A DNA stretch of 29,341 nucleotides from Sphaerosporella brunnea (GCA_008704415.1 VXIS01000456.1:1-29341); one strand, 5' to 3'; positions 10,096-20,159 are shown, counted from the first letter of the stretch. The notes: generated from the letters alone by a model not told the origin. Program-made: numbers and translations.

Positions 10096-10529
10096 TAGTC
10101 ATGGTGGCAGTGTGGTACGCTCTGTAACACTCTGAGAGGAGGGGATGCCGAGCAAACCGATTATTCTTGTTGGATCCCTGGATAACGTCCTTGACGATGG
10201 GACGGCGGCATATGAGACACTTTGGGAGTGCGTTGATCGTCCGGCACACCGCATCTGGACTGGAAGGTCCTGTTATCACTTCATGCGGGCCGCCTTTCGT
10301 CTCGCAGCGTAAGGTTCGCAGCAATCCGGCGACAATCCGCATTGGTCTTACGTGACGCACGTGTTCTTGCGGTCGCTCACAAGACAGTCCCTAACAACGC
10401 GTCCAGAAAAAAAAAAATCTATCTCGCTAGGTACATTTCACGTCCGTTTCTTGATGACCCCACGCTACAACAACCAATTATTTACATCACGTGCGCTCCG
10501 CCCGCTCAACACAACAATCTTTTTTTTTC
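10096..10529. other. Spacer between two inverted-repeat elements
   Basis: On the minus strand about 90 codons (10360-10096) encode an unrecognised peptide with a CLIC motif before running into the neighbouring TIR. There is no paired cysteine motif and no splice evidence. A T-run at 10520-10528 abuts the next element. Confidence 0.4.
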
Positions 10530-10806
10530 GGCATATGTCCAGCATACCACCTCGAAACATGCAAAAAGAGCAGGGTACCACCGGATTTTTGAGTTGTCCA
10601 GGATAACACAACACCAGGCGAGAGTAAGGTACAGTAATACGCTGTTCACGGTGATTTTCCATTGCTAGTTACGTAGTCTCTCTACATATGTGGGCAGGTA
10701 CAGGTACACGCCTGTGCCACTAACAACCCCACAGCGTCGTGGCGCGTCGTCCTCAGGAACTTCATCTCAACCCTCTTTCACCCTGCGCGGTACATCAATG
10801 TCCCAC

Positions 10807-11090
10807 TCAAATGCCTTTGGACCATTTCTTGTATCTGTGTTTAGGTGTGTTTGGTCTGCGTGCATAGGTACGGCAAAGGAGAGTGCTGGCTGGCTGAATC
10901 CAGGACGGTTGGGCGGTCCCCACGCACAACGTGTGTGTTGCGATAACCTTTGTAACCTGAACCATTTCAAGCAGCGGCTTCCAGTACGCATGAACTTTGA
11001 AGTCGCACTCTTTTGAGACGACAAACGTAGTGCGATCCGAGCGTTCAAAGCGCACACCAAATCCTGCAACGGCAGCCCAAGGGTAGATTC
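10807..11090 (-). pseudogene. Mutator-like transposase N-terminal fragment, cut by a hAT element
   Basis: From the hAT junction the minus strand reads YPWAAVAGFGVRFERSDRTT, then VVSKECDFKVHAYWKP, VQVTKV and HTLCVG, ending at a stop at 10807. The spacing of Cys, FKV.AYW, VTK and H.LC resembles the FAR1-type zinc-binding domain of MULE transposases. It aligns with the fragment at 2-440 through G[YF].[IV]R...SD[KR]T..VV and FKV.A.W. The open reading continues to the right only into hAT sequence. There is no catalytic domain, so the piece cannot act as a transposase. Confidence 0.55.
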
Positions 11091-11728
11091 CAGGGCTGTC
11101 AATAGTCCGGCCGCCCGCCAGGTCAAACCGGGCCCCACGGAGTGGGTCAGGTTGGGGCGATGATGCAGAAAGCCTGGTAGGTTCGGGCCGGTGTAACAAA
11201 AGTCTGGATATCTGATACGTGCCGGCCGGCGCCAGGTACCCCTGGTCAAGATCGGTTTGGTGAGCGGGCCGACCTCAGGGCCACTAAAAGCGCTGATCCC
11301 TGCTTGCTTGTTCCGCAGGAGCTAAAGCGTCGACCGCAATCCATTGACCTGGCGATCACCGGCAAAATCCGCGCACGTTTAACCCAAAAACTACAGCTCG
11401 TATGAGAGGCAGAATAAGACGGAGCGGAACTGCTGATGTTTTGCTTGGAACCGCGGGCGGCGGAGATTGATGGGTAGGAGGCTTCACGTTGGATCTGTAT
11501 CTCACTTTCGTTTTCTATTTCTTGATGTCGGTGTAAGCAAAGATAGTACCTGTGCAGGGCGGGCCCGCCGGGCGCCGGGTGTTCACCGGGCCTGATGGGC
11601 ACCTTCAGTCACCTGGGTCCCGTGTAAAATTGCCTGGTCCAAACGGGCCGTAACTTTCAAAGCCCATTTGAACCAAACGGGTTCAGGCCTCCTCCAAAGC
11701 CGGATTGGCCGGACTTTTGACAGCCCTG
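11091..11728. mobile_element. Non-autonomous hAT-type element (family I, copy 1)
   Basis: It starts CAGGGCTGTCAATAGTCC and ends with the complement of CAGGGCTGTCAAAAGTCC, 22-bp TIRs with one mismatch. The flanks GTAGATTC (11083-11090) and GTGGATTC (11729-11736) are an 8-bp target duplication, 7 of 8 identical. CAGGG termini and an 8-bp duplication are hAT traits. The interior is homologous throughout to the copy at 19413-19971; this copy is 79 bp longer. ORFs inside it (for example 11246-11602 minus) are not conserved between the copies and are not called. Confidence 0.9.
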
Positions 11729-11964
11729 GTGGATTCTCGGCTAGTGCATCCGGCAGGTGAAGATTTGAGATGGAGGAGGAGGAGGTAGTAGGCCAAGAGG
11801 ATGCGGAGATGCCGTGGAAGAGGTTCTACATTCAACTGGGATTGACGTTCACGGAACGGGTGATCGCTCATGTTGTTGTATGTTGGACAACTCAAAATTT
11901 TGGTGGTATCCTACTCTTTTCGCAGGTTTTGGGGTTGCCTGCTGGACATATGCCTTTTTTTTTT

Positions 11965-13000
11965 CATGACTGCCCCTCGCACCACTGACAGTGAAGTATG
12001 CCAGACGTCGTTCTTGCGGGGACGACGAAGTGTGGGTGTGAAGGGGACAGGAAGGTATACCATCACGATTCACCGTTGCTCAAGTGTTAAAACAAGAATT
12101 TCACTTGCTACTGGCTTCATGTTTTGCAGTTTGGATAAACGGGGTAAACCATGAAGCTCGGAACTTGCTCTTTGGTAAAAGCGTTTGTTTGATGGTGATG
12201 TCCGTTTACCGGTGGGCTCGCATGAGGGTGCCGCCCAAGGTTGCCAGTCATGCGGAGCAGTTACGTCTGATTCCAGGCACCGGATCTCATCGAGCTCCCG
12301 GCCCCAGTCGATACGCGTTTGTCTCCATATGGGTATCCGGGATCCCACAAGCCTATGGGTTTTACACACGCAACCCGGTATATCGGGTGTGCCAGCGCTA
12401 GTCTTCCAGAGCTTTTTTTTTTTTCCCTCCTTTCTTTCCTTCTTTCAGACGAGCGAAACCCACAGTAGGCCACGTGCCTAGGGTCGGCAGTGATTCTGGA
12501 TACTATATGCCATGTCCGCATGCGGCCGAATGCAATATGATTAAAACAAAGCCAGGCAACGTTGTAGATACAGGGTGACCAGGTGACAGGAATATTCATG
12601 GATGATCCCTAACCTCCTCTATACCGCCATGGTATGTATCATCAATCGCATTTAATTCACAGCATTGTGTTGTCCCATATCGCCTTGCTCCGAGTCCCGC
12701 TTTGCTTTGATATCACAGACCTTGTTTTCAGCAGCCTGGTTGGCGACTCCGGTTTCTTCATTCTTCCTTACCAAAATGCTGATTGCTCTGTGTACCTACT
12801 TTGACTCCTTATTCGTTAATCTCTTCGGCAATGGTGTCCTGCTGATAGAAAGCAAAAAACGCCGGCCGCCGCTATGGAAAAATTGGTTGCCTCACTGCAT
12901 CACCAAAAATGACTTTCACTGGTCAACTCACGGATTTGACATCCACCCTGCTGCTTAATACCACCTTGACGGCGATATCCAGCACACTCGGGGTCATCCC
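11965..13000. other. No gene recognised
   Basis: A pyrimidine tract at about 12413-12450 is the only notable composition. ORFs of about 100 codons overlap on both strands without motifs. Confidence 0.45.
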
Positions 13001-13900
13001 ATGGGCTCGTCTCGAGCCGGCTCGTTTGCATCACTGGACACACCCTCAGAAAAAAATCCTGCCAGCTGCCCCTAATGGCTGCAAACATGATGGTTCGAGT
13101 GTGGGGAATATAATCGGTCGCGAGTTTCGCAGAGGGACTCTCTTGCATGTTTGGTTCATTCCGCTGTTATCGGTAATCGCAAATCCAGAACCAACACCAA
13201 TCACATCTTGCCATTTTGGTGGGGTGACTCGAGCCGGATCGTCGGTTTTACTGGCTCACTCGCGAGCGCAAGCACGGCTTGAGCGGCTCGAGCCAAAGCT
13301 CGAGCTGGTGGAGAGAAAGCGTATTTTGAGGCGGGAGCACGCGGGCAGGAGGCAGTTCATGGCCATGTACATTTTTTACGATGTAGTTATCCCAGGGTAG
13401 ATCACCGATACGTCTGACTGGCCCAAAGAGGAGTTGAGCGTTGCCTCGGCGTCTACATCTACGCCCTCCGGCATATCATGGTCACTCTGAGTGGTTGCCC
13501 CCCGACCCCCGCATTCGGTAGAACCTCCAGATCTTCGTACTCCCATTTTTCCCAGCTGTTTACTTCCGTTTGCTTGAGCCAATGCATAAGCAACAACAGA
13601 GCGCTGCTCGACCCCTCCAGAAGCCGGTTTCGTTTCTTTGTGATAATACTGTGCGCCTAGCGGTCGGGGGGAAGCCGGGTGGAAGGGTGGCGGGGATACT
13701 TGAGGGCGCTGCGGCCATCGGCGGAACCTCGTTCTTTCTAGATAGCTGGAGAGAAGTCGAGCTGAGCTCGAGCCCAAACCTTTTATGCCCGAGCTGCTCG
13801 AGCACAAAAATATGTACATTCGAGCCGGCTCCTGCTTGCAGCTCGAGCTAGCTCGGCTCGGTTGCATCACTAGGAGTGTCCGCAGCGACAACAGATACGA
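13001..13900. repeat. GCTCGAGC-rich palindromic repeats with hAT family III-like ends
   Basis: Clusters of GAGCCGGCTCG, GGCTCGAGCC and AGCTCGAGCT occur at 13010-13030, 13207-13310 and 13740-13860. Two terminus-like sequences are present: TTTGCATCACTG near 13030-13041 and GTTGCATCACTA ending at 13872. Both resemble the right end of the element at 2403-2997. No matching left ends or 8-bp duplications were found, so these look like decayed or truncated relatives. Confidence 0.55.
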
Positions 13901-13904
13901 CATT

Positions 13905-14270
13905 TCAGAGCCGGCGATTGCCAAAACCTTCGCAGCCCCGTCCGATTGATGGACCCTTTGACCCGTGCGATTGATCAACCCCGTCGCCGCCACGTTCGAT
14001 TGATCAACTCCGGACTCAATCCCAACCCGGAACCACATACCGGAGTAACGAACCGCTTCTCCACCCGTTCCCTGTGCAGACCCCCGTCCCGGGCGGATTC
14101 GACGGCGGAATTCGATCCCCCCCCGAACTCCGTCCCCGCCGGTCAGAGTGCTGAACTCTATGCACACCCCTTGCGTGTATTGAGATGTGTCCCGACTCTG
14201 ATCCCACTCCCAGCCGCGTTCGAGTGATGAACTCAAAGCCCGTCCCAGCTCCGAGGGTTCAAATCATGGC
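13905..14270 (-). repeat. Degenerate G-rich repeat, reverse orientation
   Basis: This is the reverse complement of the family at 1256-4205, with units such as CGAACTCCGTCCCCGCCGG and GTGCTGAACTC. A sub-motif, CGATTGATCAACCCCGTC, recurs at about 36-base steps at 13965-14010. Part of a 286-codon minus-strand ORF is a translation of this repeat. Confidence 0.6.
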
Positions 14271-14719
14271 GGTTCCCTCAGTTTCCACCATGACACTTCC
14301 CAACACCGCTCCACCTCAAACCGACCGTTCCCCAACCGGGTCAATCTCGCGTCTGTGTGTCCGCTGCTTCCCCATCATCCAGATTGTCAGTCTCGCTGCT
14401 ACCGCTGCCCGCCGCGATGCTACGGCCAGCACAGCGTTGCTGGCGACCGTACCAACAACTGCGGTTCAACACCGCTCAAATAGGCAGACTGAGAGTCTCG
14501 TCCAGCGAGTCTTAAACGACACAGTTGGAGGACAACACAATCTGACCACGAATGGCACGACCTTTCAGCACCCCCGAAGCACCATTTGAGGCTGTTCAGC
14601 GGTTCGCTTTCAAGTCCCACCGTTCACTCAGCTGATAGTCAACAGGGTGGCTCCAACAAATGCGATTCCACCTGATGTTCGTTTTCCTCCACCCCCCACG
14701 ACCGGTCCTCTCGCTTTCC
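14271..14719. other. No gene recognised
   Basis: The plus-strand ORF 14185-14589 begins inside the repeat and lacks motifs. Nothing else is supported. Confidence 0.4.
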
Positions 14720-15064
14720 TTGCAAACTGTCAACGGCAAGGGGAGAGTAGTGAACGGTTATGTTGAACTTGCTGAAGCCGATGCAAAGCGCAGGAAGCAA
14801 GATGCGAGTGCCGAGGGGGTCAGAGTTGAGGCGGTCACCATACTCGGCCATCCTGATGTTGAAGTTCCGGATCTCCGGAGAAGTAGCCGCCAACAGGCAA
14901 TCGCTGCGAAGACCAAAGTTGTTGCTAGTGAGGGGGAACGTACTACTACTGCAAATGCTGAAGGCGGTCAAGGCGGCCGAGGGGGCTTGGGTAGAGGCGA
15001 CGCGAAGAGACGTGGATCAGATTCCAACAGTGGAAGACGAACGGTCCGCGGTGCACGTTGGTAG
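14720..15064 (+). pseudogene. Unrecognised Arg/Lys- and Gly-rich coding-like block, 5' copy
   Basis: The frame reads VNGKGRVVNGYVELAEADAKRR, a stretch with PDVEVPDLRRSSRQQAI, then a low-complexity tail rich in Gly, Arg and Ser, with a stop at 15064. The first part is repeated at 15230-15350, where VEL.EADAKRRK.DA.AE is kept but the frame before it is shifted by an 8-bp insertion. The basic tail suggests nucleic-acid binding (inference). No start codon or intron could be tied to it. It may be the end of a decayed element ORF. Confidence 0.35.
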
Positions 15065-15229
15065 TCTGTGATTGGTGTTAAGTGGCCCGTCGCTCAAGCG
15101 CACGAACGCGGCTGCAGGGTTGAATGACAGTCGTGACTCGTGAGGCCGCCGCGAGGCGCGTAGGCGCGCGGTTGAACGCGAGTTTGGATAGTCCGTAGGA
15201 TTTCCGCGCCAAGGCCGACCCTCGCGCCT

Positions 15230-15350
15230 TGCGTGCAACACGTCAACGGCACGGCAAGAATAGTGCACGGTTTCCCCTCGGCGTTGAACTTGTTGAAGCC
15301 GACGCAAAGCGGAGGAAGCTAGATGCGTTTGCAGAGGTGGAACTCCGAAG
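15230..15350 (+). repeat. Partial direct duplication of the 14720-14845 block
   Basis: GTCAACGGCA..GGRARAATAGTG.ACGG and GAAGCCGAYGCAAAGCG are shared with the block about 520 bases upstream. An 8-bp insertion and scattered substitutions separate the copies. The conserved peptide VEL.EADAKRRK ends at a stop soon after. Confidence 0.65.
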
Positions 15351-15370
15351 CACAGAGTGATATACTCGCA

Positions 15371-15784
15371 CTGCCGGGTGTGCCTGATGATAACACCGAC
15401 AATGACGGCGAGTTAGAGTTAGGAGAAATGATTCCCTCCGCACTGGGCGCACCTGGCTGCGTTTTTCTTTGGGAGCAGGCACTTCCCTGGGTGCGGGTGC
15501 ACTACTCATGGTTCAAGGGGAGATGACGTTTCGCACAGAAGCCACGCTTTGCAGGAGAAGAGATGGGGCACCCACCATGAACATGGCCCCAGTTCTGGTA
15601 AGCAGTACAGACTGGACGTACCTACGCGTATGTTCAACGTTCTGAGCCGGCAGATAGGTTGTTGCGTAGTGCTTTTGTGGTATTTGGGACGATTGTTTGT
15701 TCGGCAGGACGTTCTGCCGCGACCTGTTTATTTGTTGGAAGTACAGCCGCAGTCGTGCGCGGTAGAGATGGTGATTTTGGCGTT
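15371..15784. other. No gene recognised; upstream flank of the polyQ gene
   Basis: Short ORFs only. The region may hold promoter sequence for the gene starting at 15935. Confidence 0.4.
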
Positions 15785-15900
15785 GTTCGATCACCTCCCA
15801 CGACTCCCAACGGCCTGTTTCCCACATAACTCTCGTCCAATTGTTGGATCACCTCCCACCACTCCCGACCGCTCGTCTCCCACATAACCCTCACACCTCC
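15785..15900 (+). repeat. 58-bp imperfect tandem duplication
   Basis: Two units starting at 15785 and 15843 share GATCACCTCCCAC, ACTCCC and TCCCACATAAC. They lie just upstream of the polyQ gene, within its likely promoter or 5' untranslated region. Confidence 0.7.
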
Positions 15901-15934
15901 TTACACACACCATCGCAAACGCGACACCTACCCC

Positions 15935-16501
15935 ATGACGACTCTGAAGAAACTTTACGCCCAGCACGGGTTCCGGGCTCCCCGCGCAACCGACGAAAAG
16001 ACCCATATCCTTATGGCGGAATTTGTCTGCAACAACGGATGGTACAAGGCGTACCACACCCGCAAGAACGGCACCGTGCAGCAGCGGGAGGCGGCCCTGA
16101 CCGAGGCCTTCAACCACGTCAAGATTTTCAACAGATTCCCGGGCCTTTATCGACCGGGTGTGGGCGCGGTCAAAAAGACCAACCACCTGTATGATTTCGG
16201 CACGTCCATGGTTGGGCTGGGGATGTTCAACGTTCGGAGCCGCGGAATACTGGACGTGCCCCCATCCCCCCTCAACCTGGCGGTGGTTCTGGATCTACCT
16301 TTGGCCCAGCAGCAGCAGCAGCAGCAGCAGCACTTGCCGCAGAAGCAGAACCGGAACTGGGCTGCCCAGGAGAATTGCCAGCGTCACCAGGAGGCTCGCG
16401 AGCAGAGGAACGAGGACCAGCTGAAGGCGCTACCTGGCCTGATTAACGACATCTTGGACGAGAGGCAATCGATGGGCCGGTGTCGGTGTCGTATCACTTG
16501 A
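15935..16501 (+). CDS. Unrecognised 188-residue protein with polyglutamine tract
   Basis: A single uninterrupted ORF starts at the ATG in CTACCCCATGAC and ends at TGA. Residues 1-115 look globular, with EFVCNNGWYKAYHTRKNG and FNRFPGLYRPGVGAVKK. A run of eight Gln near residues 125-132, encoded mainly by CAG, is followed by a Gln/Arg/Glu-rich, probably helical segment (NRNWAAQENCQRHQEAREQ) and a basic end, GRCRCRIT. I do not recognise the fold. Composition is protein-like on this strand and not on the others. Its neighbours are repeats, so it could be a host gene or a protein carried by an element; no element ends were found around it. Confidence 0.6.
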   Translation: MTTLKKLYAQHGFRAPRATDEKTHILMAEFVCNNGWYKAYHTRKNGTVQQREAALTEAFNHVKIFNRFPGLYRPGVGAVKKTNHLYDFGTSMVGLGMFNVRSRGILDVPPSPLNLAVVLDLPLAQQQQQQQQHLPQKQNRNWAAQENCQRHQEAREQRNEDQLKALPGLINDILDERQSMGRCRCRIT

Positions 16502-17019
16502 AAAGATCAACCTCGCTCGCTCGGCGCTCGCTACAGCAAGCGAAAACTCTACAATGAACGATCCACCATTCTGATTTCAGACCGTAGCTACAGGTACGCG
16601 TGACGTCAACTGAGTGTACTCCGGGTAATGCCAAACTGGTGAAGGTCCAGGAACGATAGAACTGTAACTGTTTCCAAAGTATACTTTTAACTGCCCACAG
16701 GCTTGGAACACCCTGTTTTGACCCTTTTCAAGTGCGCATAAAAAGGATGTGAGCACTGCGGTTTTGGCCCAAACCCCGACATGCACAAAAGATGTCAAAC
16801 ACGACAATGCTTTTCAAATAGAAACGATGTCTACGCCCTTCCACAGGCCTTGCAACAGCCTTTTCTCGATGCAGCAAGCACCCAGAAAGTACGTTGGTGG
16901 GTGCGCATAGCTGGCTGCACACTGGTCTCCGGTCAAGTTGACAACATAGAAAACAAAGGAAACATGGTGTGGAGAATCTGGGCGGAGTTTAGCACGCGTT
17001 TTAAGATCCGGGGGATTTG
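16502..17019. other. No gene recognised
   Basis: Sequence between the polyQ gene and the 3' end of a minus-strand LINE fragment. Only short ORFs are present. Confidence 0.45.
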
Positions 17020-18110
17020 TTTGTTTTAATCATATTGTACTCGGCCGCTTGCGGCCATGACATATGTAGAAAGAAAAGACTGTGCTACCCCTTCGGCAGA
17101 GGCGACTACTGAGGCCTGCGGCTCTTCTAAGGAAAAGGACGAAGGAAATCGCACGAAGTAGTAAACGCGCAACAAGGAAAAGCGGTCTCACAACAGGACG
17201 CCTCTATCATGCCACGATCCAACCCTTGTAGCACCTAGGAAGTCCATGACGGCCTCCGTGCACCTATCATCGGCGAGAACAGCGGAGGTGGCTGTAGCCG
17301 GCCATCGTTCCCGCCCGCCTGCTTTCTTGGCCTCCGATATCCTTCTCCAGAGCACCCTCTGCTCATTTTTCCATGTCTTGCAAAACCTGAAAAGATGGTC
17401 CCGTGTGTGAACGGCGCCGCAATCGCACTACCAGCACTTGTCATCCGGCCCGTTTTGAGGAGGTATGGGCCTGTGCGTGCTTTGCCGGTGCGGAGCTGGT
17501 AGAAGCGCGACGCCAGCGACTGGTTCGTTTTGGGCGCGACGGGATCGCGCTTCTTTCGTCGCCGGTAGTACATTTTGGCGGCGCAATGCTTGGCCAGCCA
17601 TTCTTCACTGTCCCGGGCCCTTGCATGGGTGGTCTGGCGGCCGATTGCCGCGATCGATGTGGTGTCGAGCACCTCGGGGGCCTCAGCCGGGGACTGGCGG
17701 CTGGCGGCTTCCTTTGCGAGGCGGTCGGCCTGCTCGTTGCCGGGGACGTAGTTATGGCCTGGTGTCCAGCGGAACTGACTGGTCCAACCGGCATTCAGAA
17801 TGGTGTTTTTGGCAACTGCAATCCTCGGGACGATCCACCGGCTACGTCCAGGCCCGGTGTCCTGTAGTCGTCGGCGCGCGGCCTGCATGTCCACGAAGAC
17901 GCGGAGGATGCCTGATCCAATGCCGGAGCCGATGTTGGAGCCGGCCGCTGTCCCTACCAGCAGGTGGAGGCAGTGGAGGGCTAGCTCCCGGCCAGCCGCA
18001 ATGCCAAAAAGTTCCGCGTCGTATGCTTCCTCGTTGGAGCCGACATATTTGGCTGTCTCTAGCCACTGGCGGTCTTGGACTTGGTTTCCACGCGTGACCG
18101 CGGTAAGATC
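17020..18110 (-). mobile_element. 5'-truncated Tad1-like LINE: RNase H, zinc knuckle, 3' UTR
   Basis: Reading from 18110 down, the frame gives TRGNQVQDRQWLE, SNEEAYDAELFGIAAGRELA, RVFVDMQAA, FRWTPGHNYVPGNEQADRLA and LASRFYQLRTGKARTGPYLL. These are successive RNase H landmarks (the Glu in DAELFGI, Asp in VFVD, Asp in NEQAD) and the C-terminal linker of Tad1-like LINEs. A one-base shift then leads to a C2HC knuckle (CW.C, H, RDHLFRFC), where a TAG replaces a codon. The first RNase H Asp and all of the RT are missing, as in 5' truncation. The tail near 17020-17060 has a GGCCGCAAGCGGCC hairpin followed by an AT-rich end, as expected for a LINE 3' UTR. It cannot be active. Confidence 0.85.
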
Positions 18111-18843
18111 ATGGGGAAAAACTAAGATGAAATGCTTACGTACCTAAAATTACAAAAAAAAAGGGCCTGTTTTTTACAATATCCGCTAGACGAATCGCAT
18201 TCTCTTCGCAAATTTCTTTCCGTTTTCAATCTGCGTCTGTCTTGCTGCAACATTCTCTGGCGAGGCGGGCACTATCCTACGGCTCTTGCGGGAGGGCCCG
18301 GCGGCGGGCGCGGGCGACGAAGGCGAGAGTCTTGGCGGGGGCGATGGCGACCCGGCGCGGAGCCGGCGACAGTGTGGGCGGGCAGGCTGGAACAGGCGAC
18401 GCTCTGGGCGGGGAGGGGTCTTCGTTCTCTGGACGTGTGGCCGGAACGGCCGGCAGAAGTTCGCAGTTGCAAGTGGCAAGATAGTTGGGTCCAGCTGGAA
18501 GTGATTGAGCGGCACGGACGTTTGTTCACCTTTCTACACCTGGTCTACAGACAAGTCTGTGTTTCACCCCATCCTCACGCCCTGAGCCCAGGACGGGGCG
18601 CTTTTCACGGCTGGCTGCTGCCGCCCAAGGCTTCACGCAAGACAAGATGCAGAAGGTGTGGAATGGTGCTCGCGCCAAGACCATATTTTGCCCAGAGGAA
18701 AGTCAATAATCACTTCTATTGAGATTTAGAGCTAGTCTAAATATCCGCTACAACTCGATGCAGGATTCCCGGCTGCGAGGAGAGCCAGAAGCTGGCGGAA
18801 TCCACCGCTCCACATCCGACCCAGTTTTGAGGCGATCAGACCC
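18111..18843. other. No gene recognised; GC-rich low-complexity patch
   Basis: 18270-18480 is very GC-rich and gives long Gly/Arg or Pro-rich ORFs on both strands without motifs. The stretch lies between the truncated LINE and the 3' end of gene B. Confidence 0.4.
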
Positions 18844-19049
18844 CTAGTCTGCGCCCTTGGGATCGACATCTTCCTCCTCATGGGCTTTGCGCTGGTCATC
18901 CTTCGAGTCGAGATCCTTATCGTTGTCCGCTTCGGCTTCCAGTGTCCCGCCTTCCAGTGTCTCGGTGGCGGATTGCAGGAGCTCCTCCTCCCTATTCGGA
19001 AGTCCCTGGCGGACAGCGTCGCACAGCCGGTGCAGAATCTCGTCGTCCG

Positions 19050-19101
19050 CTGGTACCCTAGATATCAGCACTCGGTCTCTGCGCATCGTGTTGGTACATA
19101 C
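19050..19101 (-). other. Gene B intron 2 (52 nt, phase 1)
   Basis: The donor is GTATGT and the acceptor TACCAG, with a branch-like GCTGAT upstream of it. The intron joins Met-Glu-Asn to ADDEILHRLCDAV and matches the gene A intron in position and phase. An upstream TAG could serve as acceptor but leaves the wrong frame. Confidence 0.8.
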
Positions 19102-19412
19102 CATTTTCCATTCGGTGCGCACGCTTCAGCTGTTTGTCCGCCTCAGGCAAAGTCTCATACCGCTCAGGGGTCACACCCCAGAATTGCTCGAAACGTAGTG
19201 CCATGAGGTCCCGCCTGACCTGGGGCGGAGAATAGAGGATGGCGAGGCATACATCCTCCGGAGAAACCGAGTGCACAGCTCGGTTGCGGAGCGCACGCGT
19301 CTGGTCAGCTTCATGAATAATCATCTGGAACTCTTTCACCGACATCTGGTCCGCCTTCGCGCACTTTCGTTCGATTCCCTGGACCAGCCTCTTGTAAATT
19401 TGGTCCCGAGGC

Positions 19413-19971
19413 CAGGGCTGTCAATAGTCCGGCCGGCCGCCAGGTCAAACGGGGCCCCACGGAGTCGTTCAGGTCGGGCCGGTGATGTGGCAGGCCCGAC
19501 AGGTTCGGGCCGGCATAACAAAAAGCTAGATATCTCATAGGTGCCGGCCGGTGCCCGGTACCAAAGAATCAAGGTCAGGTTGGTCATTGTGCCGGACGCG
19601 GGGCCACTAAAATCGCTAATCTTTCAGTGGTCGTTCCGCCGTAGCTAAAGCGTCGATCGCAATCAAAACACTGGTCGATCCACGCCATAGAATGCCTCAA
19701 ATCCTAGCGAGGGAAGATCTGGTATATGGGGCGGGTTCTCCAAGTATCTCGCGTTCATGTTTCTTTCCTTGATGTATGTGTAAGCAAAAAACTACAGATG
19801 CCTGGCGGCCCGCAGGGCGCCGGGTCCTCTGGGCCTGGCGGGTGTCCGGAGGCACCTGGGTCTCGGTCCAAAAAGCCTGGTTCAAACGGGCCGTGATTTC
19901 AAAAGCCCGTTTCAATCAGTCCGGTTCAGGCCGCGCTCAAAGCAGGACTGGCCGGACTTTTGACAGCCCTG
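19413..19971. mobile_element. Non-autonomous hAT-type element (family I, copy 2), inside gene B
   Basis: The 559-bp element has the same TIRs as the copy at 11091-11728, starting CAGGGCTGTCAATAG. The flanks CCCGAGGC (19405-19412) and CCGGAGGC (19972-19979) form an 8-bp target duplication, 7 of 8 identical. It sits near codon 189 of gene B. Deleting the element and one duplication copy (567 bp, a multiple of three) rejoins the exon in frame as NKAQPRDQIYKRLV. Confidence 0.92.
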
Positions 19972-20159
19972 CCGGAGGCTGGGCCTTGTTATTTCCAGCC
20001 GACTTCAATCCCTTAAGGAGGCGTTTAGCTTCCAAGGGCCGAAGCCTGCTCGCGACACTCTCTTTTAGCCAGCTGCGGAATGATGACATGTAGATCACTC
20101 GCTCCAGTGTGTGTGTGCCGACGATCCGCATGCGATTGACGAGCGTTTTGTTGCCTGCC

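Larger units (their letters stand above)
10530..11954. mobile_element. Mutator-like non-autonomous element, with a nested hAT element
   Basis: The left end from 10530 (GGCATATGTCCAGCA) and the complement of the right end to 11954 match at about 80 percent over roughly 85-95 bases. Both ends abut T-runs: TTTTTTTTC on the left and TTTTTTTTT on the right. This fits a 9-bp target duplication made in a poly(T) tract, as expected for Mutator-like elements. The interior holds a Mutator-type transposase N-terminal fragment on the minus strand. A 638-bp hAT-type element plus its 8-bp duplication interrupts it; without these the element is about 780 bp. The low-complexity flanks make the target duplication only suggestive. 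Confidence 0.65.

Noticed and set aside
13001..13872. A complete family III hAT element
   Set aside because: Right-end-like sequences are present, but no left end or 8-bp duplication could be matched.
13376..14236. A 286-codon minus-strand ORF
   Set aside because: Its N-terminal third is a translation of the G-rich repeat and its middle overlaps GCTCGAGC palindromes. The C-terminal part has no motif I recognise, so I do not call a gene.
17403..18097. Plus-strand ORFs of 154 and 210 codons
   Set aside because: They are antisense to the LINE RNase H fragment, whose landmarks are clear on the minus strand.
19413..19971. Reading gene B as two separate genes on either side of 19.4-20.0 kb
   Set aside because: The element ends, target duplication and exact in-frame rejoining show one interrupted gene.
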